Shown: positions 27,677-38,534 of the stretch, in pieces
Layout: each line of letters begins with the position of its first letter
Numbering within the stretch: position 1 is the stretch's first letter
Assembly (NCBI RefSeq): GCF_023053635.1
Contig: NC_086173.1
Location: 142,137,197-142,201,196, forward strand
Reading direction: 5' to 3'
Source of the DNA: Elgaria multicarinata webbii
Taxonomy: Eukaryota; Chordata; Lepidosauria; Squamata; Anguidae
Length of the DNA stretch: 64,000 nucleotides
Program-made: the position numbers and the translations under genes
Notes under the pieces: generated by a model
Told to the model about the DNA's origin: nothing
Databases searched by the model: none
Seen by the model: only the letters and a program-made list of their open reading frames with translations

Positions 27677-27979
27677 CAGCGGTTCTCAACCTGTGGGTCG
27701 GGACCCCTTTGGGGGTCGAACGACCCTTTCACAGGGGTCGCCTAAGACCATCGGAAAACACATATTTCCGATGGTCTTCGGAAACTGTATTGACTGAACT
27801 ATGTCATGTATCATCTTTTGTATTATTAAAGCTATTGTTATGTATTATTTTCATTAGCAAACCATCCCATGACAATGGATCGTGTAGAGAAGAACGAAAA
27901 TAATTTTATGGTTGGGGGTCACCACAACATGAGGAACTGTATTAAAGGGGCGCGGCATTAGGAAGGTTGAGAACCACTG
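27677..27979. mobile_element. SPIN-like non-autonomous hAT transposon with perfect 8-bp target duplication
   Basis: The left end is CAGCGGTTCTCAACC and the right end GGTTGAGAACCACTG. The subterminal TGTGGGTCGGGACCCCTTTG, AGACCATCGGAAAACACATA and TTGGGGGTCACCACAACATG match the SPIN family as I recall it. The 8-bp duplication TTCTAGGA (27669-27676, 27980-27987) is perfect. At 303 bp it has no transposase. SPIN elements spread among tetrapods by horizontal transfer (established literature). The intact duplication and sharp ends suggest a relatively young insertion. Confidence 0.88.
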
Positions 27980-27999
27980 TTCTAGGAGAAGCACGCTGT

Positions 28000-29200
28000 C
28001 GGGATGCAATGAAGAACATGCCATGCTGTGACCCCTATGCTGGCCTGGCATCACCACACAGTGTGGTTGAGCAAGGTCCGGGGCACCAGAGGGTTCATCA
28101 ACTTCATTTATTCATTTAATTTTTAATTTAATGTAAGGACCAGGACCTGAAAAGAGAAGCTGCAACAGCTGCTATCTTCTTTCCCTCAATGTATCTGGGT
28201 CCCACCCTGGAAGTAGCGTCCTTCTGTGACATTGCATTGTGGCCCAGAAGCACTGTGAGGGAATGAAGCAGTGGCCGGCCCTTCTACAATCAGCACTGAC
28301 TCTTGGGGAAAAAAGCCCAACTGCCTGTTCTGACCACCCAGAAAGCTTGCTGGGAGCCCCCGGCCAGTGGGCTGTTGTCAGAGGGGGGCAACCCTCAATA
28401 TCGGGGCACCATATCTGTCCCTATGTGCTTTCCCTTCTGGCATCTCAAGCTTCAAAAGAGCAATGGAGGTGAACTAGGGGATGCACCAGGCTGAGTCTCT
28501 GCTTGGGAGTTCATAGACCCCCAACAACTGCCCAACCTCATCAACGATTGTCCCCAGCTATGGTCTTTCCGGAGCATATTCATTTAAATACCTAAAATGC
28601 ACCGTACGTAGAAAGCGCTTCAATTTGCATTTGATTTCTCATTTGAGTTTCTCTCCACCTATGAAAAAACAGAAACTTGGTTTTTCTTTTTATAGCAAGA
28701 CAGGCGAACTTCCGTAGTCTTGGAGAACGCTATATTTTCCAAATACTGTTCAGGGAGCCAGAACTGTCTGCTCTGCTATGTCAAGGACCGTCAGATTTTA
28801 GAAGAGTTTGTATCCATTAGCAGAAGCTTAAAAGCAGCGCTGTAGCACTCAGACAGCCATACATTGGGAGGGGTGGAGCTGAGAAACAACTATGGTTTCC
28901 TGAAAGTTCCCTGAATGATTCCGATTCACAGTGACATTTTTGCTTTTCCAGAATACTGGCCATCCTTAATCTAAGGGAAGGCTAGGATCACCACAGTCCT
29001 ATTCATGTTGCTCAACCTAGCTGCCATTTTCAATTTAGAGTCCCAAACCCTGATTAAGTTCATTGTGACCTTATCGTTATGATTCTATGATTTCACTTGC
29101 TTTGAAAATCCTAGCCAGACTTTAAACTGAATAATTTCCTTGGTGGTTCTTCCCCCCATTCCCCGAAAAGCTGCTTCAATTTTATCTTCTTTTTTAGGAA
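28000..29200. other. Intergenic sequence between ACOX2 and KCTD6, nothing recognised
   Basis: No gene or clear repeat was found. Short ORFs here lack any family resemblance. Confidence 0.4.
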
Positions 29201-29209
29201 ACGGACAAG

Positions 29210-29270
29210 TTTATTAAGAGAGCAAAAACAAAAGATTACAAATCTGACTTCCATATTTCATGTTTTTATT
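29210..29270 (-). terminator. Two candidate KCTD6 poly(A) signals
   Basis: On the minus strand AATAAA occurs at 29270-29265 and again at 29215-29210, the first two after the KCTD6 stop (about 880 and 935 bases downstream). No earlier AATAAA was found on that strand. Confidence 0.5.
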
Positions 29271-30148
29271 AGCTTCTTGCTGGCAAGCATTACACTTGGG
29301 AATAATATTGCACCAGGCATTAAAAAATAAAAGAATTCTACCACAGGGATGTTTTTGCATTCAGAATCCAATATAAATACTTCTAATTGCATTTTCAGAG
29401 CTGCAGATAATATTTGGTTGCTTGATTTATAATGCATAGGAAGGGGGAACAGTCACCATAACTGTAAAATACCATACTTTTGAAAATGAAACCAGGGGCA
29501 GGGTTTGCTCTCAAGAGGTTTGATGGTAAATAAATTATTACAACACTGCTTTGCTTACTGATTTAAGAAAACTAGGTTAGATTACATGATGGTAGCTTTC
29601 CAAGGGCACCTTAACCATTCTGGCTACAGTCCAGAGGGAACGTCTACACAAGCTCCTGTTGCACTGTTCCAGGTTCCTTTCAGTGTGGCTTGTGCAGGAC
29701 ATATTCATGCTGGATTTGATCCTCCATTTTGGTCCCAGAGGTTTGTTATAGCACCAGTTGGATTAAACACAGTTTAAACCAGTAGGTGATTTTTAGCACT
29801 TTACACTGTATTGTATAAACACCACAGAAAAAGTTGTCCTTATGTAGTTATTTTTGCAGTTTTTCTAAGAATGTCCACTTGCTTCATCCTTTGTTTTTAA
29901 AAAGTGTCTTGACAGTCTGAGCAGGCACATGCATACGTTTCTTACAAGACAAAAGACATGAGAGGTCAGAGTATGTCTGTTCTCCAGTCCTTAAGAAGCA
30001 AATAATAAATATTCATAACAAAATAAAAATAAAGAGAGCCTGCAATGTTGTTTAAGTCAAAGCCAGGCTCTGGTCTCCAATCCATTGTCCTGAGAAGCTG
30101 CTACTTCGCTTCCGGGGAGTAAACCAAAGGCAGGGAAAGAAGGGGAAA
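29271..30148 (-). other. KCTD6 3' UTR (inferred)
   Basis: Sequence between the KCTD6 stop and the first AATAAA on the minus strand. No interspersed repeat was recognised in it, in contrast to flanking DNA, which fits a retained 3' UTR. Confidence 0.45.
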
Positions 30149-30835
30149 TCAGTCGTCAGTCTTCCGTGCCAGTCTACAGAAAGTCCAATTGTGTTCGACC
30201 GTATTTTCATTGGCTCGTTCACTCATGTGGTGGACCCTCGTGTTTCGGATGGTGAAGCCTTGCTTTGTGATGTATTCCATCAGATGGACTCGGAGAGACA
30301 CTTCTTGGTGGTAATCGCATGGCCCAAATGTGAAAGAAACTTGACAGTCTCTCGTGTCCATCATATGCTTATTCCATTTAGTAAAATGGTTGGAGATGCC
30401 TTCCAGCAATGAATGGACCTTGGTCGTGATGGTTAGCTGTGTTATGATCACTGCCACCGGGTTAGAGTATTTTGAAAGCTTGCGTGTACTGGAAAGCTCC
30501 ACCACCTCCTCAAAGGTATCCATGGGATACAAAGGTTTGGGGTCGTTAAGACACTGTATTAAGGGCTCGATCTGATAAAAATCTGCTTCTTTTCGAAGCA
30601 GATCAAATTCCTTGAAGTCCAGAGGCAGAGTCAGCTCTGATGTCCGTAAAAAGTTGAGAACGTACCGGAAAAGTGGTCCATCCCTGTCAATGAAGTAATT
30701 GCCCTGAGAGTCTCTGGCAGTGGGGAAGTCTCCTCTGAACATGGCCCCCAGCATCGAATCAGGATACCTCGTGAGAGTAGTGAGCGATGTTGTATACAAG
30801 TGTCCACCCACATTTAGAGTGATTGGCTCAGTCAT
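30149..30835 (-). CDS. KCTD6: KCTD6 main coding exon
   Basis: Read on the minus strand, the acceptor is a long pyrimidine tract ending CCTTCAAG directly before ATGACTGAGCC. The exon runs uninterrupted to TGA (30149-30151) and carries the whole BTB domain and C-terminal domain. Confidence 0.97.
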   Translation of the reverse strand: MTEPITLNVGGHLYTTSLTTLTRYPDSMLGAMFRGDFPTARDSQGNYFIDRDGPLFRYVLNFLRTSELTLPLDFKEFDLLRKEADFYQIEPLIQCLNDPKPLYPMDTFEEVVELSSTRKLSKYSNPVAVIITQLTITTKVHSLLEGISNHFTKWNKHMMDTRDCQVSFTFGPCDYHQEVSLRVHLMEYITKQGFTIRNTRVHHMSERANENTVEHNWTFCRLARKTDD

Positions 30836-32672
30836 CTTGAAGGAGGAAAAAGAAAAATGTTTCAGGGTTCTTTCAAACTAACATAAGAAAATGTAACTAT
30901 CTCAAGCGGCTCTTTAACTCACGCTTAAGAAAACTGCTGTACCAGCACTTTTAAAAAAATAGGAACTGTATATTACCCGTGTGACTTAATATGTGACATT
31001 ATTATCAAGAACACATGGAATGAATTAGTAATTGATCATAGTTCACAATAAGACAGAACAACACTTAATCTGCCTTTAAACTTTGTCCTCAAATTACTTA
31101 TTTGAACTGGAACATAACTTCTCCATCCTCACGGAAGCATTCATATAGCCTTGTAATTAGATGCTCCCTTATGTCAAGTAACAATTTCCTACAGACGACA
31201 GAATGCAGCCCCAAATTTGTGTTGCAACTCACTGCACATTGCTCTGGCTCTGTGTCTAGTTCACACCTCACCAGCCACTTCCTTTTGAGATCACAGAGCA
31301 AAACTGTGCATGCACAATTTTGGCTCACAGGTCAATGTACTGTGAGATGGAGGCAGTGCTTCAAATGTGGGGTGCCTTCCCCCATTTTACTGAGGCACCC
31401 CTGCACACAAGCACCCCCTTCCTGTCCATAGAGATGGGGAGGGAGCAACGAGATGAAGGAATGGCTGAATGCCTCCCTCAGTTCTTATTCACAAGGCTCT
31501 ATTAAGAGATGCAAAAGTCATTCACCTGTATTTTACATTAACAGGGGCTAATTCTTGTGGCAAGCATCTAATTCAAAGTATAAGATGGTGCTAACCTTAT
31601 GCACTCTGCAAAATCTATAGACGTGCCTTGGTGTGGTTTTGCATCTAACCCATTGAGCTGGGAGCAGGCAGCAGCCCTGTACAGGATGCAAGCAGGAACA
31701 CAGACCCACCATATATAGCCTTCCAAGGTCTGCCACAAAACACTGCTCCCTTTGTCACTCGTGGCAGACTGGCCACTGAAGAGTTTAAGGTGTCCCTGGA
31801 GGCTGAGCAAACAGTATGTTTTTCTCCACACCTTTTCTTTTTTAGTGGTAATGTGTGTGTGTCGGGGGTGGGGGGAGAGACATCTACAATATATAGGTTT
31901 AGGACCAAGATGTGTCTTCTGCAAGAAGAGCTCTGCTTGTAGAAGGTCCCTCTGCTCCATTTTTGGGGGTCCCCATTTCTTAGACACCAAAGCAAAGTGA
32001 GAGCTTCCAGCTGCTGCCATCTTCATTTCCCATGAATACCTCTGGGCTTCATGATGTGGCTCAGAGACATTCTTAGGAAACAACGATGAAAAAGAGAGAG
32101 AGAGGATGGATGGGTGTGTTTGTGTGCGCGTGTGCACGAGAGAGAGAGAGAAACACAAGGTGATGGGGGAATGAGTTGGCTGGCAGCAGAGGAGGGGGGA
32201 GAGAAAAAGATTTTGCTTTCTGTGAAATAGGTTTCTATTAGTGCTGAAAGCTGTGGGTTCAAAAGATTTGTATAGTGTGCTGTCAAAAAGGTCGTCTGTC
32301 CCTGCTATGTGCGGTATTAACAAAAAGAGACTGGAATAAATACAAAACCACGATGAGTCTTTTAGTTCTTTGAAGACTTAACAAATATATTGGAGGATAA
32401 GTTTTTTAAGGGCCCATCAACCAGCATAAACACCAGGCCCCCTCAATTCCCCTTGCCCTAATTAATACATGGCCAAATCTTCAGCTGTAAGTCTCTAGTC
32501 AGTTAAAGTATTACTAAATACAGGGTTTCTGTTAGGCCAGCTGCTTGGGAAAATAACACAGAAAGTCAGATTTACACACATGTGCAGACTCACACAACCC
32601 CTGGGGAAACTTACCAGGCTCCCACAGCCCACCCAGAATACTTACTATATATCCCCAGTCTCCATTATCCAT
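30149..32672 (-). CDS. KCTD6: KCTD6, BTB/POZ adaptor of CUL3 ubiquitin ligase (complete CDS, two coding exons)
   Basis: Coding segments are 32646-32672 (MDNGDWGYI) and 30149-30835 (228 residues), giving 237 residues, the same length as human KCTD6. The BTB/T1 fold begins at LNVGGHLYTTSLTTL (residues about 14-28) and continues through YFIDRDGPLFRYVLNFLR to about residue 105. The C-terminal half (VHSLLEGISNHFTKWNK, CQVSFTFGPCDYHQEVSL, ENTVEHNWTFCRLARKTDD) is nearly identical to human as I recall it. KCTD6 assembles as an oligomer with cullin-3 and is one of the KCASH proteins that promote HDAC1 turnover and damp Hedgehog signalling; it also targets small ankyrin-1 (literature knowledge). The second ATG at 30835 could serve as an alternative start, because the main exon begins exactly on it. 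The gene is tail-to-tail with ACOX2 and head-to-head with PDHB, as in human. Confidence 0.96.
30836..32645 (-). other. KCTD6 intron between the two coding exons
   Basis: A GT-AG intron on the minus strand. It contains a GA/GT-rich stretch (32093-32155) and a 251-codon open frame (31568-32323, minus) that I do not regard as a gene. No repeat was recognised with confidence. Confidence 0.6.
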
Positions 32673-32753
32673 TTGTTCCAATGCGCGATCTACGCGAGTC
32701 TGGATTTATTTGAAGTCTTTTGACAGGCTACACAATTCACCACTTATTCCTCC
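32646..32753 (-). CDS. KCTD6: KCTD6 first coding exon (81 bp 5' UTR + 27 coding bases)
   Basis: On the minus strand an excellent acceptor (a CT-rich then poly-T tract ending ACAG) is followed by 81 bases. Next comes ATG at 32672-32670 encoding MDNGDWGYI, then donor GTAAGT at 32645-32640. The nine residues match the human N-terminus except for the last (Ile for Met). Coding part is 32646-32672. Confidence 0.9.
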
Positions 32754-33976
32754 CTGTAAAAAAAAAAAGAGGGGAGGAGGAAAGAGGCATGGCAAACTAT
32801 GAGCACTTACAAGAAGATCAACAACAACAAGCCAGCCAGCAATGTTTCTACCCCTCAAAAGGCAGGCTTTCTGCCAGAAGTCTGTGTCTTGAATTCAAGC
32901 TACAAAGCAATTCAAGTACAATCGTCTACAAAGAAATACCTTCCCTCTACTGACCTTCCTGCATCCTTTAGAGCTACACAGAGGAGCTGTGCCTCACAGG
33001 GGAAATGGTAATCAGTTTGTATGCTGCCTCTGTTAAATAATGAGCAGCTGGTCTCTGAAGATGATTTGTACTCTGAAGATGCCACATAAATTAATGTGGG
33101 CAAATGCAGCCAGTTTTGAAATGTTGCCCAGTATGGCTAGACACGTGCGAAGGATCTCCCTCTTACTCTGTGTATACGTGTCAATGTGTATTTGTGAGCT
33201 GGATATACCTCTGTATTAACGAGACAAAACCCATTCCATTTAATTAATATTTGTGCCTACTGTACAGATGGAAAATTGTAAAACTCAAATTCACCCAAAT
33301 GGAAAATAAGCCAATAGTGCTACAATTTGAGAGTCATGATTCATTGGCCATCATGGCGATAAATATACCATGCAATTGGCTAAAGAGATAACAGCACACA
33401 AAATTAATCAATAATCCTTGAATGCTTCATGGGAAGCAGCACTGAGTACCAGACTTAGAAAAGGATGCTGCATTGAACCACTGCTTCATGCTACTCACTG
33501 GATAGCCATGGGCACATCATTGCTCCAGGTTCTCCCACATTAAGTCATCATAGGTTTTGCAGAAATGTGGGGAACGGAAATGAAAAAGCAAAGAACAGAA
33601 CAAACAAACAAAAAGCAGAAACCGCCTGAGCACTGGTCATGCATGTGTTTTCAAACTGATTTCTAGCTGTTAAAGAAAATACATCGACATCTACTCTTAA
33701 CGGTATTCTTACCCAGAGACTGATTTAAAACTAATTCAACTGTTTCAAACTTCTCAACCACCCACCCCAAAACATCCCATTTCAACTGCAAGCATTATCT
33801 ACATCACAAACTATAAGTCACTCCATCATTCCCTTACCCAGCAGAATTCTGGGTAGGTAGGCATACTGAAGTTTATGGTGAAGCGAGGTGCAGCAGTATT
33901 TGGGGAGCTGATTGAAATCTCACGTTTGAAGCCAGCCAAAACGATCCTGAGATGCCAACATCATGCCAATATCTTA

Positions 33977-34045
33977 TGCGAACTGCCCAGAGAGCTTCGG
34001 CTATGGGGTGGTATACAAATGCAATAAATACATAAATAAATAATA
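33977..34045 (+). mobile_element. LINE 3' tail only
   Basis: GCGAACTGCCCAGAGAGCTT CGGCTATGGGGTGGTATAC with an ATAA tail. Third copy of the tail at 3595-3665 and 24130-24200. Confidence 0.8.
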
Positions 34046-35189
34046 TTGCAACACATTCTATGCAATTCTGAGAGCTGTAGATCTCTGAAGAGGACTAAAG
34101 ATCTCCAACAGGGAACTCCCAGCACCCTGAGCAGACTACAGTCCCCAGAATCCTTTGGGTAGGTGGGGTGGCATCATGACAATTAAATTGGTATAAACCT
34201 TTCTAACGTTTGCATTGTAGATGTACTGCGCATATCACTAATCTAGATGGTATTTGCTCATGTAGAAGAGATTACCTTCTGTTTCTCCTCTTCCAAATTA
34301 GAAGCAAGTATTTTCCTTTTATTGATGAACAGCAGGATCATCAAATTATGAGTCCCTCAAGAATTTGGTATTTAAAAGGATCAACATTTATTTTTGAGTA
34401 AGGTCTAATCAGATATTTTAAAGGCCGGAGTGCTGGCAAACACATTCTCTTCCTGTTCTCCATTCATCCAGCAAAGTAAGAAAAAAAGAAAAAACACAAA
34501 GGTTTTGTCCTAGCAATGGTTAGTAACTACGGGTGGCTCAAAGCCGAAAAAAGAATTTGCTCTTTAGATTCAACAGACAGCAAATGGGGATCTCTGTCAC
34601 TACTGAAGAAGAATGTGGCTTCCAGTACAATTGTACAATATAATAGGACTCTCTCTTGTCAGCAAGGCACCATGCTATGTCTCTCATAATGATAGAATAA
34701 CTACAAACCAGTCTGAATGGCAACCCACTTTTCCATGGCAAAGCACGAACCCTGAGCAATACAAAGCATCAGATCAATGCAAACTGAATACTTGGCTAGA
34801 GACAGCACTCCTGCTGCAATCTTCTCTAGAAAATTCATCTAATTAGTTGCAAAAAATATTGCTTTCCATCCTTGGAAAAAAAAAATCTCACTCAATTTCC
34901 CTTCCTGGAGAAATTGTTAGCAGAGGGAGACAGAGAATGGGAACAGCTAAATCAAGATCACAAAACAGCAGCCACGTTGCAGCTTTGCCCACACTGTGTG
35001 ATGCACTCACATCATACCATAATCATTGGTGCTACCTACTTGCTATTGAAAACACTCAAAGCTGTGTCACCAGTAGGAAATATTTGTTTTAAATAAGAAT
35101 ATGTCTATATAGATTCTACTGGTATAGATTTTCTATATATGTCAGCCCGACCGCTTGCAATGTCTTGTCAAGGCCAGGCTCCAATCTAG

Positions 35190-35270
35190 AGTTGCATAGG
35201 ATTCTGCCTTATACGGAGTCAGACAACTGGACCACCTAGCAGCTCTCCAGGGAGGATTCTTTCCCAGCCC
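35190..35270 (-). mobile_element. tRNA-derived SINE (second family) 3' fragment, antisense
   Basis: ATTCTGCCTTATACGGAGTC AGACAACTGGACCACCTAG is the inverse of the SINE tail seen at 44660-44705. Confidence 0.6.
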
Positions 35271-35484
35271 TACCACGTCCCCTCCCAACTCACATTTGGT
35301 GTACGTTCTCCAACCCAGAAACCCAAAGATCCGTCACTTGAGCTGGAGGGGTTGAACCAAAGCAAGGGCTCGGGGTGAAGTACAGTAGGCAGAAGGTACG
35401 AATTGGTTGACCAAGCAAGGGCAAAAGACTATGCTCCTTCTGTCTATACCAGGCCTGGCTGGACTATTCAGGGGCTTCGTTCCC

Positions 35485-35590
35485 CAACCTGGTGCCCTCA
35501 AGATGTTTGACTACACCTCCTATCATCCCCAGACAGCATACCCAATGGGAGTTGGAGTCCAATACATCTGGAGGAAACTGGCTTGGGAAG
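35485..35590. repeat. Hairpin repeat (CCAACCTGGTGCCCTC family), copy 1
   Basis: CCCAACCTGGTGCCCTCAAG ATG ... CATCTGGAGGAAACTGGCTT GG: inverted arms around a short centre with GGGAGTTGGAGTCC, a hairpin pattern common in squamate DNA. Confidence 0.6.
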
Positions 35591-35841
35591 CGGCTGGGTT
35601 AATGCCCCAAACCCTAATTACCTTTAGTGACTTAAGAGGGCTCTGAGGCCTAAGCACACACAAACCTAATTCTCACCAAGCTGATAAAGCAAAGTTGGGG
35701 CTGTACCACTTTAGGTAGGGGCTGACACGATTGAATTTTTTAATTAAAAAGTTCTTCCACATAGACAACTAGCACGTCAAGGAAAAGTGTAGGGTAGAAG
35801 TCTTTACTTTGACATAAAAGTTTTCTGAGTGGAAGAAGGAG

Positions 35842-35934
35842 GTATGCTTTAAGGTGGATTCCTGCACTGAGCAGGGGGTTGGACTCGATGGCCTTATAGG
35901 CCCCTTCCAACTTTACAATTCTATGATTCTATGA
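35842..35934 (+). mobile_element. CR1 LINE 3' end (sense)
   Basis: CCTGCACTGAGCAGGGGGTT GGACTCGATGGCC ... ACAATTCTATGATTCTATG, with the ATTCTATG direct repeat that ends CR1 elements. Confidence 0.85.
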
Positions 35935-36279
35935 AGGAGTATTCAGTCACAATAGGCCCACACAATGGTGTGAATGCATCAGGCAACACGGGTGGACTTA
36001 CAGACAGGCCTCCGCATGGTGCAATCTTGGCTGAAGCTGTTGCTGGCCTCCATTCCTTTTTTCAAAAATAAACAGCTAACGCCCACCCATTCGCAAATAA
36101 TGAGATGTGTTTTCAACTGTTGGTAACCACAAAACACTAAACATACAGGCCTAAACAAAAACAGTAGCCAAATGAATGCATTAATGCAAACAGAAGAGAA
36201 CAGCATCGGGTATTTCCTTAAAGGCTCTAGAAAGGTTATTCAGGTTAGAAAGTAGGCCTTTTATGCCTGTAGCATTAAC

Positions 36280-36612
36280 ACAGTGGTCCAGTTCACACAA
36301 TCATGGAGGGGAAATAAGCCATGGCGGTTTATTCCCAACCCCAGCCCAGCATGTGCAAGTCACATGTTGGGGGGGGGATTAGCATAATTACCCTGCGCAG
36401 TACAGCTTGTTGTGTTGAGTGAACCTGGCCAGCCAGAACCCTGTAATAAGCCCCCCAAATCCTACAACACCAGAAAGGCACTGGGTGGTTTGTCACCCAT
36501 GGCAGCAAGCCACCCTGGTCAGGTTGGCATGACACAGCAAGCTGTACTGCTGAGGGGAATTATGATAATTTGTTGGGCACATGACCAGTAACTGTGTGAA
36601 CCCGGCCACTGT
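36280..36612. mobile_element. Non-autonomous DNA transposon with ACAGTGG(T/C)C inverted ends
   Basis: The left end ACAGTGGTCCAGTTCACACA and the inverted right end ACAGTGGCCGGGTTCACACA agree at 17 of 20. It is about 333 bp and non-coding. Its subterminal GAGGGGAAATAAGCCATGG relates it to 58330-58583. Confidence 0.75.
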
Positions 36613-36959
36613 GTACAAGAGTACACAAACTCCCCACCCCACACACAAGTGACGTGGGGAAGAGGAACCTCAGTTCTTTTCTTCTCAATACCATTCTCTC
36701 ATTATTTCTTCTTTTTGTAGGCTACATTACCTCCATTCACTGAAAGAAACTTCTCAATATAGAAACAGTCACCTTCTAGAGGTCAGAGGTGCTTTCAGTT
36801 TATACATAGTGCTGAAATCACAGAGCCCCCTACTTTTTGTGACAGCCCCCTAAGCTATTGTTTTTAGAAAGCAACCAAGGTGGGGTAGGGGGTGGAACAA
36901 TAGGCTAAAACTGTTTTTAAAGAATGGTTAAAATGGCACAGAAAAAAAGGATACTGTAG

Positions 36960-37532
36960 AATTGGAAAATGTGCAGAAAAGTGCAGAAAATGACCAAGGG
37001 GCTGGAGCAACTCCCTTATGAAGAAAGGTTACATCTGGGACTGTTTTGATTAGAAAAAAGGTGACTAAGGGGAGACATGATAGAGGTGTACAAAATTATG
37101 CATGGCACGGAGAATGTGGATAGGGAGACATTTTTCTGCCTCTCTCAAAACACTAGAACCTGGGCTCGTCTAATGAAGCTGATTGATGGGAGGTTCAAGA
37201 CAGATAAAAGAACATTCTTCTTCACACTGTGCATAGTTAAACTATGAAATTCACTTCCACAAGATCTAGTGATGGCCACCAAATTGGCTGGCTTTAAGGG
37301 GGGATTAGACAAATTCATGGGGGATAAGGCTACCAATGGCTACTATTCCTGCTAGGAATAATAGACAATATAACTACGTATACCAGTTGCTGGGGAATGT
37401 GGGTGGGAGGGTGCTGTTGCACATGTCCTGGTTTTGGGGTTCCCATGGGGAACTGATTGACCACTGTGTGAACAGAATGCTGGGCTAGATAGACCCCTGA
37501 GTTGATCCAGCATGGTTCTTCTTACATTCTAA
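36960..37532 (+). mobile_element. CR1-type LINE 3' part
   Basis: It encodes, with breaks, EVYKIMHGTENVDRETFF, KRTFFFTLCIVKL and DLVMATKLAGFKGGLDKF. It ends TCCAGCATGGTTCTTCTTAC. Same family as 17080-17535, and the inverse of 45905-46270. Confidence 0.82.
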
Positions 37533-38517
37533 AAATTGAGAGAGTCAGTGGGTCCGGTGAATGGATTTCATTAAGAGGCTCCTATCTATCCCCCTCCCTC
37601 TAATTAAAGCACTGATTATACCCCCTTGCCATTAAAATGTACAATACTTTTTAAGTATGTGTTCCTATTTTTTCCTCACTAGGTCCTCTCTTTGAGAACA
37701 GAAAAAAGCAGCTTAAAGGTTTAAGATTTATCCAGAACAATAGTTCCTGAGAACATGACTTACGTGAAAACAACTAACTATGGAAAACAACACTGAAAGT
37801 TTTGATGAATTCACTTTAGACACAAATTTCCTGTGGGTAGCAGTGCGTGATAAAAAGAGTTCCCATTAGAAATCATCACAGGGTTTCATAGAAATAGATA
37901 TATCCAGCACTCCACCTCCCCTCCCGTCTTGAATACTCACCGACAGCCAATGGATATTCATTGCTTGCTTTTTGAAATGGAAAGAAATAAGGTACTATGC
38001 ACCAATCAGCTTGGCTTTGCTGACCAATTTCCATTACCTTTAATATCCCTGAAGGCCTTAAAAGACGGATAAATCACTACTCTTCGGGGGGAAAGAAAGA
38101 TTTACATCTTCCTGTCTCCTCCATGGCATAAGAGACTGCATTTGATCACAAGGCTGCTGTGTAGCACCAGAATGAATAATTTATTAAAGCAATTAGTTCA
38201 GGCAAGCTTCTTCAGACCCCCTTTACACATGCACACGCTCGCTTCACACACAGCACATAAAGGAGATACGTACAATAGCTGCCTCACTGATTTAGTGTGG
38301 GTTTCCAGAACTGCTAGCGATGCAGAAATCTAGACTTCAAATGCTGAGGCTCAAAGCAAGGAGCACAGTAACGCATAGCGACAGATGATTGCATCTCATG
38401 CAAAAGAACACTACCCAGGTTTTAATAAGCAGCCAACTCTGCTCAATGACTTCCGCCTGCAAGTTCTAAGGCTGCTTACACGCACACTGATTTTTCTAGA
38501 ACTTTCACTGAAAAAGA

Positions 38518-38534
38518 CACACACACACACACAA
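38518..38534 (+). repeat. Short (AC)n run
   Basis: About eight AC units. Confidence 0.8.

Noticed and set aside
31568-32323. 251-codon minus-strand ORF as a protein-coding gene
   Set aside because: No domain, low-complexity stretches, and a competing overlapping frame. Kept only as a low-interest finding, not as a CDS.
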